Shown: in pieces, positions 33,763-42,930 of the stretch
Layout of the letters: the number at the start of each line of letters is the position of its first letter
How positions within the stretch are numbered: position 1 is the first letter of the stretch
Origin: UBA2040 sp041674745
GTDB taxonomy: Bacteria > Bacteroidota > Bacteroidia > Flavobacteriales_D > Crocinitomicaceae
DNA: 64,000 nucleotides
Direction: 5' to 3'
Assembly (NCBI GenBank): GCA_041674745.1
Contig: JBAYVD010000011.1
Span: 1 to 64,000, forward strand
Notes under the pieces: model-generated
Database searches by the model: none
What the model was told of the DNA's origin: nothing
Seen by the model: only the letters and a program-made list of their open reading frames with translations
Translations under genes and position numbers: made by a program

Positions 33763-35100
33763 CTAGTTATTTTTGGTCCATTTGAAAAAGTGACCCAATT
33801 TCAAACGGTGGCCGAATTTCAATATTCCATTTTTGTAAATTCGACCTGAAATCCAAAGCATGAGCAAGCTGGAAATAAGTAGAATCAGCCCCACCAAAAT
33901 CAACGAATAAGCTTGTCCAGGTAAAAATCCTTGGGACAACTTCACCATCACAACAGAAGGCGCGGTAAAGGGCAAATAATACAACCAAGTTGTCAACGGT
34001 GCTTCTGGATTTTCCATTGCGAAATAACCAGCATACACGCCGAAACAAAGCAATAATATCAATGGTATGACAAATTGCTGTCCGTCACTTTCAGACCCAA
34101 CAGAAGCTCCCACGGCAGAAAATAGAGAAGAATAAAACAAATAGCCACCAATTAAACAAAGGATAAAAGCGAGTACCATGGGTGTAAATTGCACGCGATC
34201 AAAAACCAAATCGACAAACTCGTTGTATTCAAAACTAGTGAACGCCAACTCAATATCGTTGGTCGCCCGGACTTGAGAATCAATTTGTACACTTTGATTC
34301 AAATTGGACTGCAAATAGTCTGGAAACAAAGTCGTTCGCATCACCAACAAGCCAATGGTAATGGTCACCAACCAAATGCTAAACTGAAACAAGGCTGCCA
34401 TTCCAATGCCGAGAATTTTCCCAAACATGAGTTGCATGGGACGAACAGAACCCAACAATACTTCTACAATTCGATTGCTTTTTTCACGACTCGTGCTGCG
34501 CAACAAAGACATGGCAAATAAGGCGATAAAAATAAAAATGACCAAACCAAAAAACAAACCGACCCACGCCCGTTTGTCTTGTGATTCATCGTGCGGATCG
34601 TATACATTTCTGAAACTTAAATTCAGCGGTTGTTTAATCTTTTTAAAATCCAATAACGACAAACTGGTAAACTGTTTCACCAACACTTCTTCCAGTCTTC
34701 GTTCCACTTGGTATTGTACTTTTTTCTCCAATACTTTGGAAGGCAACTGACGATAGAATACAAAACCCGTTTTGTTGGACAGTACTTTTTCATTCACTTC
34801 CACCATGGCATCGTAGTTTTGGTAGCGTTTGGCATTGGCAAATTCCTCCACTTCTATGTAATCATCTGCAAAAGAATAATGAATCATACTGTCTTTCTGC
34901 GCCATGATTTTTCCTTCCATCAAATTAGTTGGATCTGTAATGAGCACATTCCATCGGGTGGCCGTTTTACCCCCGTAGGCAAACAACATGTACAAAACCG
35001 TTAAAACGGTGATGGGACCTAAAATTGAAAACAAAATAAACGTGCGCGAACCAATTCGTTCCGACCATTCTCTCAAGGCAATTATCCAGCTATTTCTCAT
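33763..35100 (-). CDS. ABC transporter permease (NatB / ABC-2 type)
   Basis: The 445-residue protein has one N-terminal membrane helix (about 22-43), a large extracytoplasmic domain (about 45-180), then five or six helices (about 185-435), the layout of ABC-2 exporters such as NatB. Conserved features are the start WIIALREWSERIGSRTF and SREKSNRIVEVLLGSVRPMQLMFGKILG. The start overlaps the ATPase stop by four bases (ATGA), so the two are translationally coupled. The substrate (Na+, drug or lipid) is unknown. Confidence 0.92.
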   Translation of the reverse strand: MRNSWIIALREWSERIGSRTFILFSILGPITVLTVLYMLFAYGGKTATRWNVLITDPTNLMEGKIMAQKDSMIHYSFADDYIEVEEFANAKRYQNYDAMVEVNEKVLSNKTGFVFYRQLPSKVLEKKVQYQVERRLEEVLVKQFTSLSLLDFKKIKQPLNLSFRNVYDPHDESQDKRAWVGLFFGLVIFIFIALFAMSLLRSTSREKSNRIVEVLLGSVRPMQLMFGKILGIGMAALFQFSIWLVTITIGLLVMRTTLFPDYLQSNLNQSVQIDSQVRATNDIELAFTSFEYNEFVDLVFDRVQFTPMVLAFILCLIGGYLFYSSLFSAVGASVGSESDGQQFVIPLILLLCFGVYAGYFAMENPEAPLTTWLYYLPFTAPSVVMVKLSQGFLPGQAYSLILVGLILLISSLLMLWISGRIYKNGILKFGHRLKLGHFFKWTKNN

Positions 35101-36026
35101 GCTACTTCTGCGTTTTGAGCCGCTTGAATGGCTTGAATGAATACTTCTTGCATACCGGGCAATTTCTCAAATATTGCTTCTACTTTCACATGACCAATTA
35201 AAACGCTCATCAAATTGTCGATGGAACTATCGCCGCGCATGGCCAAATCCGCTTCAAAACGGTTGTTACCAAATTCACGGGTTTCCATGATTTCAAATCC
35301 AGACCACAAGGCATTCACAAAACCAATCATATTGCCTTCAAAACGCACGGTGTACTGTCCTGTTTTGTGCTCGTCGCGCAATTCTGTCACACGTCCTTCC
35401 AAGATTTTCGTTCCTTGATTCAGCAACAAAGCACGGTCGCAAATTTCTTCCACACTATACATGTTGTGTGTAGAAAGCATAATGGTTCGACCCTGTGCTT
35501 TCATGCTTTGAATTTCTGCTTTAATCAATTCCACATTCAAGGGATCGAAACCGCTGAACGGTTCATCCAGAATAATCAATTTGGGCTCGTGCAAAACTGT
35601 GAAAATGAATTGAATTTTCTGTGCCATTCCTTTGGACAATTCTTCAATTCGTTTCTTTTTCCAAGAGAGAATATCAAATCGTTCCAACCAATAGTCTAGC
35701 GCTTTTCTCGATTCTGTAGCGTTCATGCCTCTTAGTCGTCCCAAGAAAATACCGTGATTCTCCACCGTCATTTCTCGGTAAAGTCCGCGCTCTTCTGGCA
35801 AATAACCAATATTTTTCAGATGTTCTCGGCGAAACAAATCACCTTTGAATTTGATATGTCCGGAATTTTGATCCAGAATTTGATTGACAATTCGTATCAA
35901 GGTCGACTTCCCTGCTCCATTCGGACCAAGTAGACCAAATATTTCACCTTCTTCCAAATGAAAGGAAACATCCTTGAGAGCCAGATGGCGACCGTACGAC
36001 TTTGTCAAATTGGAGATTTCTAGCAT
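35097..36026 (-). CDS. ABC transporter ATP-binding protein (NatA type)
   Basis: The 309-residue ATPase has Walker A GPNGAGKST, Q-loop GYLPEERGLY, signature LSKGMAQK, Walker B LIILDEPFSGFD and the H-loop LSTHN. After about residue 225 a DUF4162-like C-terminal domain follows, common in exporters of the NatA group. It is first in the operon with the permease and the Ppx/GppA gene. A strong promoter with both consensus elements lies upstream. Confidence 0.95.
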   Translation of the reverse strand: MLEISNLTKSYGRHLALKDVSFHLEEGEIFGLLGPNGAGKSTLIRIVNQILDQNSGHIKFKGDLFRREHLKNIGYLPEERGLYREMTVENHGIFLGRLRGMNATESRKALDYWLERFDILSWKKKRIEELSKGMAQKIQFIFTVLHEPKLIILDEPFSGFDPLNVELIKAEIQSMKAQGRTIMLSTHNMYSVEEICDRALLLNQGTKILEGRVTELRDEHKTGQYTVRFEGNMIGFVNALWSGFEIMETREFGNNRFEADLAMRGDSSIDNLMSVLIGHVKVEAIFEKLPGMQEVFIQAIQAAQNAEVA

Positions 36027-36048
36027 GCACTGTTTGATTTGAGCTTCT

Positions 36049-36079
36049 CAAAGATAACTTTCGTGCGGCATTAATCAAA
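36049..36079 (-). promoter_or_regulatory. Promoter of the ABC-permease-ppx operon
   Basis: Minus strand: -33 TTTG (36076-36079), 19-nt spacer, -7 TATCTTTG (36049-36056). Both elements match the Bacteroidota consensus. The leader is about 20 nt. Confidence 0.75.
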
Positions 36080-36110
36080 GTTGAAATAAGAATTCTTTTG
36101 TTTGGAATCG

Positions 36111-36812
36111 TTAATGCGGATGCAATGATTTTTTATACATTTTCTCGATAATCTCCGGATGGGTTCCTTTTTTGAACATACGCATGGCTTTTCGGTTGGC
36201 GAGTTGCACGCGCAACCAAGAATTGTTGTCGTATTTCCTTGCAGAAACTAGAGTACTTTGTTCTAAAACTGTAAATGGAGCTATTTTTCTAGCTCGATTC
36301 ATAAAATCGTATTCTTCCATGATGGAAAAAGTCTCATCGTAACCGTTCAATTGCTCGAAAAGTATTTTATCCACGAAAAGCGTTTGATCTCCGCCTCTGC
36401 ACCACGTAAAATCGAATCGGGTAAAAAAGGCGTTTATTTTCAAAAGTCGATGATTTCCTTCAAATTTTTGCCGAAAAGAGCCAATTTTTGCCCCATTTTT
36501 ATGATTTTCAAGAATAATTTCAACAAATCCATTGGGTGGCAAGACATCTGCATGCACAAAATAGAGCAGATCGGTGGAAGCCATTTTGGCTCCCAAATTC
36601 ATTTGGTGCGCACGACATCGAATGCAGGTCGAAAGCGCTATATCGGCTTGATCCATAGCGATTTCATACGATTTGTCATCACTATTTCCATCCACCACAA
36701 TGATTTCCACTTGACTAAAAAGATCTTGGTAACGAATGTTTTCAATCAAACGCGGCAAGTGTTGTTCCTCATTTAAAGATGGAATAATTAAGCTAATTTG
36801 AAACTTACTCAT
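36111..36812 (-). CDS. TIGR04283-type family 2 glycosyltransferase (arsenosugar / rSAM-selenodomain-associated transferase 2)
   Basis: The 233-residue GT-A fold enzyme has the GT2 start ISLIIPSLNEEQHLP, EIIVVDGNSDD, the DxD-like YFVHADVLPP, and a family-typical RCRAHQMNLGAKMAS. Its C-terminal part WCRGGDQTLFV is typical of the TIGR04283 group. It overlaps the TIGR04282-type gene by four bases (ATGA). With the ArsS-like radical SAM protein nearby it forms the set described for arsenosugar biosynthesis, earlier named rSAM/selenodomain-associated. Donor and acceptor are unproven here. Confidence 0.88.
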   Translation of the reverse strand: MSKFQISLIIPSLNEEQHLPRLIENIRYQDLFSQVEIIVVDGNSDDKSYEIAMDQADIALSTCIRCRAHQMNLGAKMASTDLLYFVHADVLPPNGFVEIILENHKNGAKIGSFRQKFEGNHRLLKINAFFTRFDFTWCRGGDQTLFVDKILFEQLNGYDETFSIMEEYDFMNRARKIAPFTVLEQSTLVSARKYDNNSWLRVQLANRKAMRMFKKGTHPEIIEKMYKKSLHPH

Positions 36813-37399
36813 ACAAGAAATTCTCTAAGTGTTTTCAAATCCTCTTCGTAATCTACATCCGAAAGGATAGGTAAAATAGTCACTTTCTTACCCGCTTTTA
36901 AAATTGAATCTTTCGCCTCTTCACAAACCGTTTCCGTACTCCACTTTTTGTTCAGGAAAACAACTTCATCTGGTTGAGTCGTTCCAATCAAATAATAGCC
37001 GCCATCCAAAGCAGGTCCGATACAATAATCGTTTGTTTCCAAGGCAACGAAAGCTTCTTCAAGAATGTCTACCGATAAATCGTAGCAGTCGGTTCCAATT
37101 ACAACGATTCGTTCAGCTCCTTCCGCTTTCACCTCCGCAATTGCGTTGAACATGCGCAAACCCAAATCTGACCCTTTTTGTACTTTTTTATCATATGGAG
37201 CCCATTTTACCTCCTTTTCAATAAAATCAGAGAAAAAAAGATACTTTTTCGCAACGATTGCCTCCACGAGTTGATGGGTCTTATCGACCAGTATGGAGTA
37301 GATACGCAAAGCATTTTCATCGCCAACTGTGGCAGCCAATCGAGTTTTCACTTTACCCTGTTCCGGATTTTTTTGAAAAATGATGAGTGCGTTTTTCAT
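36809..37399 (-). CDS. TIGR04282-type transferase (DUF2064; arsenosugar / rSAM-selenodomain-associated transferase 1)
   Basis: The 196-residue protein has a nucleotidyl/glycosyltransferase-like Rossmann fold with LIIFQKNPEQGKVKTRLAATVG at the N-terminus, VVIGTDCYDLS in the middle and GPALDGGYYLIG near the sugar site, all features of DUF2064. It is first in a two-gene operon with the TIGR04283-type gene. It is divergent from a barrel-protein gene that separates this pair from the radical SAM gene. Confidence 0.88.
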   Translation of the reverse strand: MKNALIIFQKNPEQGKVKTRLAATVGDENALRIYSILVDKTHQLVEAIVAKKYLFFSDFIEKEVKWAPYDKKVQKGSDLGLRMFNAIAEVKAEGAERIVVIGTDCYDLSVDILEEAFVALETNDYCIGPALDGGYYLIGTTQPDEVVFLNKKWSTETVCEEAKDSILKAGKKVTILPILSDVDYEEDLKTLREFLV

Positions 37400-37595
37400 G
37401 TTATAATAAGTATTCTGATTGTATACGTGTATAAATCGAGTTTGGATTTAAAAAAATACGTCCTTTGTATTTATGACGCGAAAAAAATCGAAAAGACGCA
37501 TAGTGCTTAAGAATTAAAGGAAATTTCACGGAAATATTTAGTTTAGTGAATCAATAATTTACTTTTTGCTGCGTTTTGAATTAATATATACAAGT

Positions 37596-38318
37596 ATGAT
37601 GCCACTTCGATTGTTTATCATCTTCACTTTTATTGTCTTGGTTGGAAATGCCCAGCAACGAATTGCCTTGGATGTTTCTTCCCGTTTGGAAAATGCCAAT
37701 TTCACTTTCAGCTACCACAAAGTGGTGAAAACGCATTTTTTGTTGTCGTCTGGAGTATTTTATGGTGGGAACGGTAGTTCTTACAGCGGAAAGGACACAC
37801 TTCTTTTTGACAGTGGTGTGCATACATCCTCGCCATTTGCCCAAGTGAATAATGCCCGAGCGGATTCCGACGGTACGTATGCTTTACTCGATTATGGAAC
37901 CCAAGGAAAATCATTTGGAATCCTAATTGGTGCCGGCTATTTTTATCCCATAAACGAAAATCATTCTTTGCGCGCGAATGTTTATTCTAAATTTGGGTAT
38001 GCTACTTCCAACGTTCGAGCCTATTATCGATTGGATGCAACCCACAACGACATGAAAGCAGGTTTTACTATGAGTCATGCTATCGCTTCTTTTTCTTTTG
38101 AATTGTACCACGGAATAAAAATGAGTGATCGATTTGCCGCCTATTACGGCGTCAAGTTTCCATATTACTACTCTCCGAACAAAGCAAAATTCAATCCTTT
38201 GATATACAAAGATCTCTATTATGGATTTGAACCAGAATTGAGTCTTGGTATCAGTTATTTTATTGGAAAAGTTATGGGTTCAAAAGAAAATACAAGCAAT
38301 ACAATCGACCAAAACTAA
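37596..38318 (+). CDS. Outer-membrane beta-barrel protein, unknown
   Basis: The 240-residue product has a signal peptide (1-18, ending GNAQQ) and an amphipathic strand pattern typical of small barrels, with a Ser/Tyr/Gly-rich N-terminal half. The frame begins upstream at 37566, but the double ATG at 37596/37599 gives a clean signal peptide. It lies between the transferase pair (divergent) and the arsS-like gene (convergent). Its stop codon overlaps that of arsS in CTAA (38315-38318). No family is recognised. Confidence 0.65.
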   Translation: MMPLRLFIIFTFIVLVGNAQQRIALDVSSRLENANFTFSYHKVVKTHFLLSSGVFYGGNGSSYSGKDTLLFDSGVHTSSPFAQVNNARADSDGTYALLDYGTQGKSFGILIGAGYFYPINENHSLRANVYSKFGYATSNVRAYYRLDATHNDMKAGFTMSHAIASFSFELYHGIKMSDRFAAYYGVKFPYYYSPNKAKFNPLIYKDLYYGFEPELSLGISYFIGKVMGSKENTSNTIDQN

Positions 38319-39361
38319 GCAACCGTTCCGCCACAACTCGAACCAGATCCAGCTGTGCAACCATAGCAATGTTCATTTAAAATGATATTTCTACTTTCCA
38401 GTTGTTGCAAATTGAATTCTAATAAATGTTTGGAGTTTTTTGTCGAAACTTTTAAATCCAGCATTTGGTTGAAATCACAATCATAGATGTATCCGTCCCA
38501 GCCTATGGAAACTGTGTTGCGACACATTACATCTGCCGCCGCCATCGGATTGAAAGCATTCACCAATTTTTCCATGTATTTTTCGTAGTTATTGGAAGCG
38601 ACCAAATAACTCAAATAACGGCTAATCGGCAAGTTGGTGATGGCAAATAGCTCATTGAATTCAATTTCCCAACCTTTGCGCAGTTTGTTTTTGAATTGCG
38701 TTTCCAAAGAATGTTGGTCGGGCGGTAAAAAAGCACCAGAAGGATTGTACACCAAATTTAAAATCAGTCCCGTTCCCTCTTTTCCATACCCCACTGCGTT
38801 GAGCATTTTCAGTGCACGAATACTTTTGTCAAAAACCCCTTCACCCCGCTGTGCATCGGTTTTCGCCGAACTAAAATACGGTAAAGAAGAAGCCAATTCG
38901 ATGTTGTGCAATTTATAAAATTCCGGTAAATCGTGGTATTTTTTATTCGCCACGATAATCGTGAGATTGCAACGAACAATGATTTTCTTTCCTTTTGCAC
39001 TAAGTTGTTCCACAAACCAGCGAAAATCTGGATTCATTTCAGGTGCGCCACCCGTTAAATCGACCGTGTGACAATTGGTTTGATCTATCGCTTCCAGGCA
39101 AAGTTCCATCGTTTCGCGCGTCATGATTTCTTTGCGATCGGGACCGGCATCAACATGACAATGATCACAAACTTGGTTGCACATTTTTCCGACATTGATC
39201 TGAAAAACATCCAATTGCGTAGCTTTCAACGGAAACAAATTCACTTCGCTTAAATTTTCTCGAAACGGTTTCAAACCGGCCGATTGAATCAATTGAAGTT
39301 GTTTATCCGATTCCGAAAGTTCGTGTCCGCTTGCCTGAAGAGATTTCGTTGCTATTGCCAT
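38315..39361 (-). CDS. arsS: ArsS-like radical SAM / Cys-rich domain protein
   Basis: The 348-residue radical SAM enzyme carries the [4Fe-4S] motif CNQVCDHC (about residues 61-68; family form CxxxCxxC), followed by HVDAGPDRKE and a TIM-barrel. The C-terminus is Cys-rich (CYGCTAGSGSSCGG), the family's second domain. The family (TIGR04167) makes arsenosugar-type products in other bacteria. All Cys positions use Cys codons and no in-frame TGA is seen, so this is not a selenoprotein. No arsM methyltransferase is in view. It is convergent with the barrel gene 37596-38318, overlapping by four bases. Confidence 0.86.
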   Translation of the reverse strand: MAIATKSLQASGHELSESDKQLQLIQSAGLKPFRENLSEVNLFPLKATQLDVFQINVGKMCNQVCDHCHVDAGPDRKEIMTRETMELCLEAIDQTNCHTVDLTGGAPEMNPDFRWFVEQLSAKGKKIIVRCNLTIIVANKKYHDLPEFYKLHNIELASSLPYFSSAKTDAQRGEGVFDKSIRALKMLNAVGYGKEGTGLILNLVYNPSGAFLPPDQHSLETQFKNKLRKGWEIEFNELFAITNLPISRYLSYLVASNNYEKYMEKLVNAFNPMAAADVMCRNTVSIGWDGYIYDCDFNQMLDLKVSTKNSKHLLEFNLQQLESRNIILNEHCYGCTAGSGSSCGGTVA

Positions 39362-39471
39362 TCTATGTATTTCTTCAAAATACGGTTATTACCGTCGTTT
39401 GGTTTTTGTATTTCTAATTTTTACTGAAAGAATTCAAGTTCCAACAGTTGGTCGTTCCATTCAGCAATTCC

Positions 39472-40395
39472 TTACAAATTTGCTTTCAAATTCCATTTGT
39501 ATTTCCACTTGAAAAAGAAAAACAACAAAGGTTGCCAGACCAACATGGTCAATAAAATATCCCATCCGAAAACGGGTGATGCTGTGTCGATGAACAAAGC
39601 TTCCGTCCGCAAGGCTTGCCAATTGTTCGTGACGAGTAAAGCGGCGAAAATATTGTTGATTGCATGATAACCAATGGCTAATTCCATGCCATTGTCAAAA
39701 TGTGTTATTAAACCGAGAAAAATACCATTCCAGATGTAAAAAACCAAAGCTATTCGTCCCAATACTTCAATCTCTGGATTGGCGCCGTGCATCAGCCCGA
39801 AAAGTGTACCACAAATCAAAACGCGCACCAGAGGTTGGGCAACCATTTGCATATTCTTGAAAAGATACGAGCGAAACAATAATTCTTCGCAAGTCGATTG
39901 CAAAGGCAAAAGAAACAAACAAATCAACGCCAGCATCCAAAAATTGATTGGATGATAATTCCAAATAAAGGTATCCGAATTGAAATAGCTATACCCCAAC
40001 ATCAGAGTCATGAACCCACCCCAAATGCCCAAACTCAAAAAGACACGCTTCCAATCAAAGCTGGCTCGTGACGTAAAGAAGGCAAGAACAGACGTTCCGT
40101 GAATGTATTTTATTCCCAACACCAAAGCCAACAAGCCAAAACCAAATGGAATAATCATCAAGGTTAAAAACCAGTTGCTACCCAGCAAAGCGGACATGGC
40201 GTCGTAATTCAAACTATCCATTTCACCTTGATCCAATACTTTACTGAACAAGGCCAAAACCAGCGGGATTTGTCCAATTCCGACGAAAACCGAAAGGAAC
40301 AAAACCAGCGTAACAAAAAATTGAAGAAAGCCAAATTTACCCTCTTCAGGCAAAGCGTGAAAGGGTTTAACCGATTGACTCAATTGGTTTTTCAT
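39472..40395 (-). CDS. CPBP family intramembrane glutamic protease
   Basis: The 307-residue protein has about 8 membrane helices and the CPBP/Abi motifs: Glu-Glu in STCEELLFRSYLF (motif 1), FGLMHGANPE (motif 2) and YHAINNIFAALL (motif 3). Relatives such as Rce1 cut after prenylated Cys; bacterial members have varied or unknown substrates. Its start lies 29 bases inside the end of the MFS gene, so it is the last gene of the seven-gene operon that begins at 46008. Confidence 0.9.
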   Translation of the reverse strand: MKNQLSQSVKPFHALPEEGKFGFLQFFVTLVLFLSVFVGIGQIPLVLALFSKVLDQGEMDSLNYDAMSALLGSNWFLTLMIIPFGFGLLALVLGIKYIHGTSVLAFFTSRASFDWKRVFLSLGIWGGFMTLMLGYSYFNSDTFIWNYHPINFWMLALICLFLLPLQSTCEELLFRSYLFKNMQMVAQPLVRVLICGTLFGLMHGANPEIEVLGRIALVFYIWNGIFLGLITHFDNGMELAIGYHAINNIFAALLVTNNWQALRTEALFIDTASPVFGWDILLTMLVWQPLLFFFFKWKYKWNLKANL

Positions 40396-41695
40396 TTTTA
40401 GGAACGAAGAAAAGCAGGATTAATCCTACTGCGAAAAAGAAGGTAATCGACAAAACTGACATCCGAAGATTGCCTGTCATGGCATAAACAAAACCGTAAA
40501 AGAAAGTTCCCAAAACGATTCCAATTTTCTCTGTTACATCGTAAAAGGAAAAATAAGAAGCATGATCTTCGGTTTCTGGCAAAAATTTGGAATACGTTGA
40601 ACGAGCAATGGCTTGCACACCGCCCATTACCAAACCTACTCCACACGCCAAGAAATAAAATTGTACTGGAGTTTCAATAAAGAAGGCGCAAATGCACAGA
40701 ATGACCCAAATTGAAACAGACAACATCAAGGTCGATATATTTCCAATTTTCCCAGAAATACGTGACATCAAGAAAGCACCTACCGCGCCTAGAATTTGAA
40801 TTAATAATATTGAAATAATTAACCCTGTGTCACCACCCGATTTGCCCCAATTCACTTCTTCTTTGGCAAAATAAACAGCCATTAACATAACTGTTTGCAC
40901 CCCCGTATTGAAGAAGAAAAATGAAGCTAAATAACGCTTCAATCGTTTCGTTTTTCTAAACTCAGCAAAAACCAATTGCAATTCCTTGAATCCTTTCCAA
41001 ATAAAACCTTTTTCTCTTTTCTTGTTGTACACATTGTTGGGCAAAACACGGTACGTAATTTGACTAAAACCAATCCACCAAAGTCCGACAAGAATGAAGC
41101 AATACTTCGTATATTCTTTCCCTAATCCCATAATAATGACCAAACAAATGACAAGTAAAATCATGGAGCCAACGTACCCCATGGAAAAACCGCGGGCTGA
41201 AATTTTATCATGATCTTCCGGTTCTGCAATTTCTGGCAGATATGCATTGTAGAAAACCAATGAATTCCAAAAGCCTATACTCGCCAAAAACAAGGCGACC
41301 AAGCCCCATTCAATGTTGGATTTGAATCCTGACAATGCCATGCAAGAGAAGGCGCCTAAGTAACAAAAGAATTGAAGAAATCGCTTTTTACTTCCAATCA
41401 AATCGGCTACGCCTGACAACAAAGGCGAAAGAAAAGATACGACCAAAAACGATGCGCTTAGGATGTAAGATATCAATACTTGACTTTCCAAATGAAAACC
41501 AAAAAAGTCAACCAAAACGGGCATGCCCTCGGTATAGGTTTTGCCTTCTGCTTCCAGTTTTTCGAGGTAAACAGATTTGGTAACGTTCGTGTAGAATATG
41601 GGGAAAATAGCAGAAGAAATAACCAAATTGTATACAGAATTGGCCCAATCGTAAAAAACCCAACCCCGTATTGTTTTTTTGTCTCCTTTTACCAT
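40367..41695 (-). CDS. MFS transporter, UMF1/Atg22-like
   Basis: This 442-residue, 12-helix transporter has the N-terminal signature IRGWVFYDWANSVYNLVISSAIFP typical of the UMF1/Atg22-like MFS group. A loop DLIGSKKRF follows TM2-3, and the second half has GGVQAIARSTYSKFLP. Eukaryotic Atg22 exports amino acids from the vacuole; bacterial substrates are unknown. It follows the dehydrogenase gene by 9 nt and overlaps the CPBP gene by 29 nt. Confidence 0.88.
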   Translation of the reverse strand: MVKGDKKTIRGWVFYDWANSVYNLVISSAIFPIFYTNVTKSVYLEKLEAEGKTYTEGMPVLVDFFGFHLESQVLISYILSASFLVVSFLSPLLSGVADLIGSKKRFLQFFCYLGAFSCMALSGFKSNIEWGLVALFLASIGFWNSLVFYNAYLPEIAEPEDHDKISARGFSMGYVGSMILLVICLVIIMGLGKEYTKYCFILVGLWWIGFSQITYRVLPNNVYNKKREKGFIWKGFKELQLVFAEFRKTKRLKRYLASFFFFNTGVQTVMLMAVYFAKEEVNWGKSGGDTGLIISILLIQILGAVGAFLMSRISGKIGNISTLMLSVSIWVILCICAFFIETPVQFYFLACGVGLVMGGVQAIARSTYSKFLPETEDHASYFSFYDVTEKIGIVLGTFFYGFVYAMTGNLRMSVLSITFFFAVGLILLFFVPKNEKPIESIG

Positions 41696-41704
41696 TTTAC
41701 AGTA

Positions 41705-42925
41705 TTAATTGTTTAATCCGTCGACATAATCTTGCAGGAAGCCATAATCTTCATTCAATTTTCCGTCGATTGTCGTTTCACTACCTTTGTAAATAATTCC
41801 ATCTTTATCACCGGTCAAAAGGTGCGGTAAGATATTATTTATCAACTGATTTCCAAAATCCTCAGATGATTCTTTTGGCAATTCACACGGTAAATTATCC
41901 ACGGCCATTACAACTATATTTTCGTCTAGCTGCCAATCTGCTTCAACATGATTCTCAGCGTTATATCCATACAAAGGATCTGCGATCGTGCTGGAACGTA
42001 AAGTACTTGCAATTGGATCATTGATGTCGCAGGAAATATCTGCCACTACTTTCAAATTCTTGGCTTTTTTTAAATCTTCTTGTGTCAGCAATTTAGGCGA
42101 TAAGTTGTTCCAAAAATGGCACGCCATGTACAAATCAGCTGTTTCAATGTAGCGGTGTAAACAAGAAATATATTCTTGCGGATTTTTATAAAAATCAGAT
42201 TTATCAAAACTACCATCTGATTTTCGGCAATAATAATCCGACGTTTCTAAATGAGTGAAAACCGGCTCATCAAATTTTTGTGTTAAAAATTCTTCCGGTC
42301 CGACTTCCATGATGGGAATTAAATCCATGATTTCTTGGGCACCGTACCCCACTTTTCCAAACCCTGTAATAACTATTTTCGTATTGGCTTCAAAATTCAC
42401 TTTGGCCAATTCTGATTCCATTTCTTCTCGATCAAAGCAATCCTTCGCCCGTTTCAATTCAAAACGTTTCGTTTTTAAACCATAGGCGTAAAAGGCATTG
42501 TAAGCGCCAACAATTCCTGCAAAGCGTCCGAACCCTGTGATTCGTTTACGGTCATTATTTTTCAATAATTCGTAATCAATCAATTGAATTTTGTTGTTCA
42601 AAATGGCTTGCAACAAATGCCGATTGTATTTCTGCTTTTTAATCGTGTGCGAAAAGAATAAGAATTTTTTGTTTGGAATTAAATCCTGCACATTTACTTC
42701 TTTCACGCCCATCAAAATATCGCAATCGGATAAATCTTCTTGAAGCTGAATGCCTGCTTCTTGGTATTCTTCATCTGAAAATGCACGTATGGGACTCGGT
42801 TGAACCACTATTTCTAAACCCGAAAAGGTATTGACAACCTTACTGCATTGCTGCGGTGTAAATGGAACTCTCTTGTCAGGTGGTGTTTTTCCTTCTCGTA
42901 AAATTCCAATTTTAATTTTTTCCAT
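41705..42925 (-). CDS. Lysine-ketoglutarate-reductase/saccharopine-dehydrogenase-like NAD(P)-dependent dehydrogenase
   Basis: The 406-residue enzyme belongs to the alanine dehydrogenase/PNT superfamily. The N-terminal domain begins IGILREGKTPPDKRVPFTPQQC, close in style to the lysine-ketoglutarate reductase part of eukaryotic AASS. The Rossmann loop is TGFGKVGYGAQEI (about 197-209), followed by VVADISCDINDPIAST and AVDNLPCELP, both typical of LKR-like enzymes. It may reduce an imine of an amino acid and a keto acid. It lies 5 nt after the KdsC-like gene and 9 nt before the transporter. The substrate is not settled. Confidence 0.78.
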   Translation of the reverse strand: MEKIKIGILREGKTPPDKRVPFTPQQCSKVVNTFSGLEIVVQPSPIRAFSDEEYQEAGIQLQEDLSDCDILMGVKEVNVQDLIPNKKFLFFSHTIKKQKYNRHLLQAILNNKIQLIDYELLKNNDRKRITGFGRFAGIVGAYNAFYAYGLKTKRFELKRAKDCFDREEMESELAKVNFEANTKIVITGFGKVGYGAQEIMDLIPIMEVGPEEFLTQKFDEPVFTHLETSDYYCRKSDGSFDKSDFYKNPQEYISCLHRYIETADLYMACHFWNNLSPKLLTQEDLKKAKNLKVVADISCDINDPIASTLRSSTIADPLYGYNAENHVEADWQLDENIVVMAVDNLPCELPKESSEDFGNQLINNILPHLLTGDKDGIIYKGSETTIDGKLNEDYGFLQDYVDGLNN

Positions 42926-42930
42926 TTCCC

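Noticed and set aside
38315..39361. Possible selenocysteine in the ArsS-like C-terminal domain
   Set aside because: All Cys-rich positions use Cys codons and no in-frame TGA occurs, so the selenoprotein version of the family is not present.
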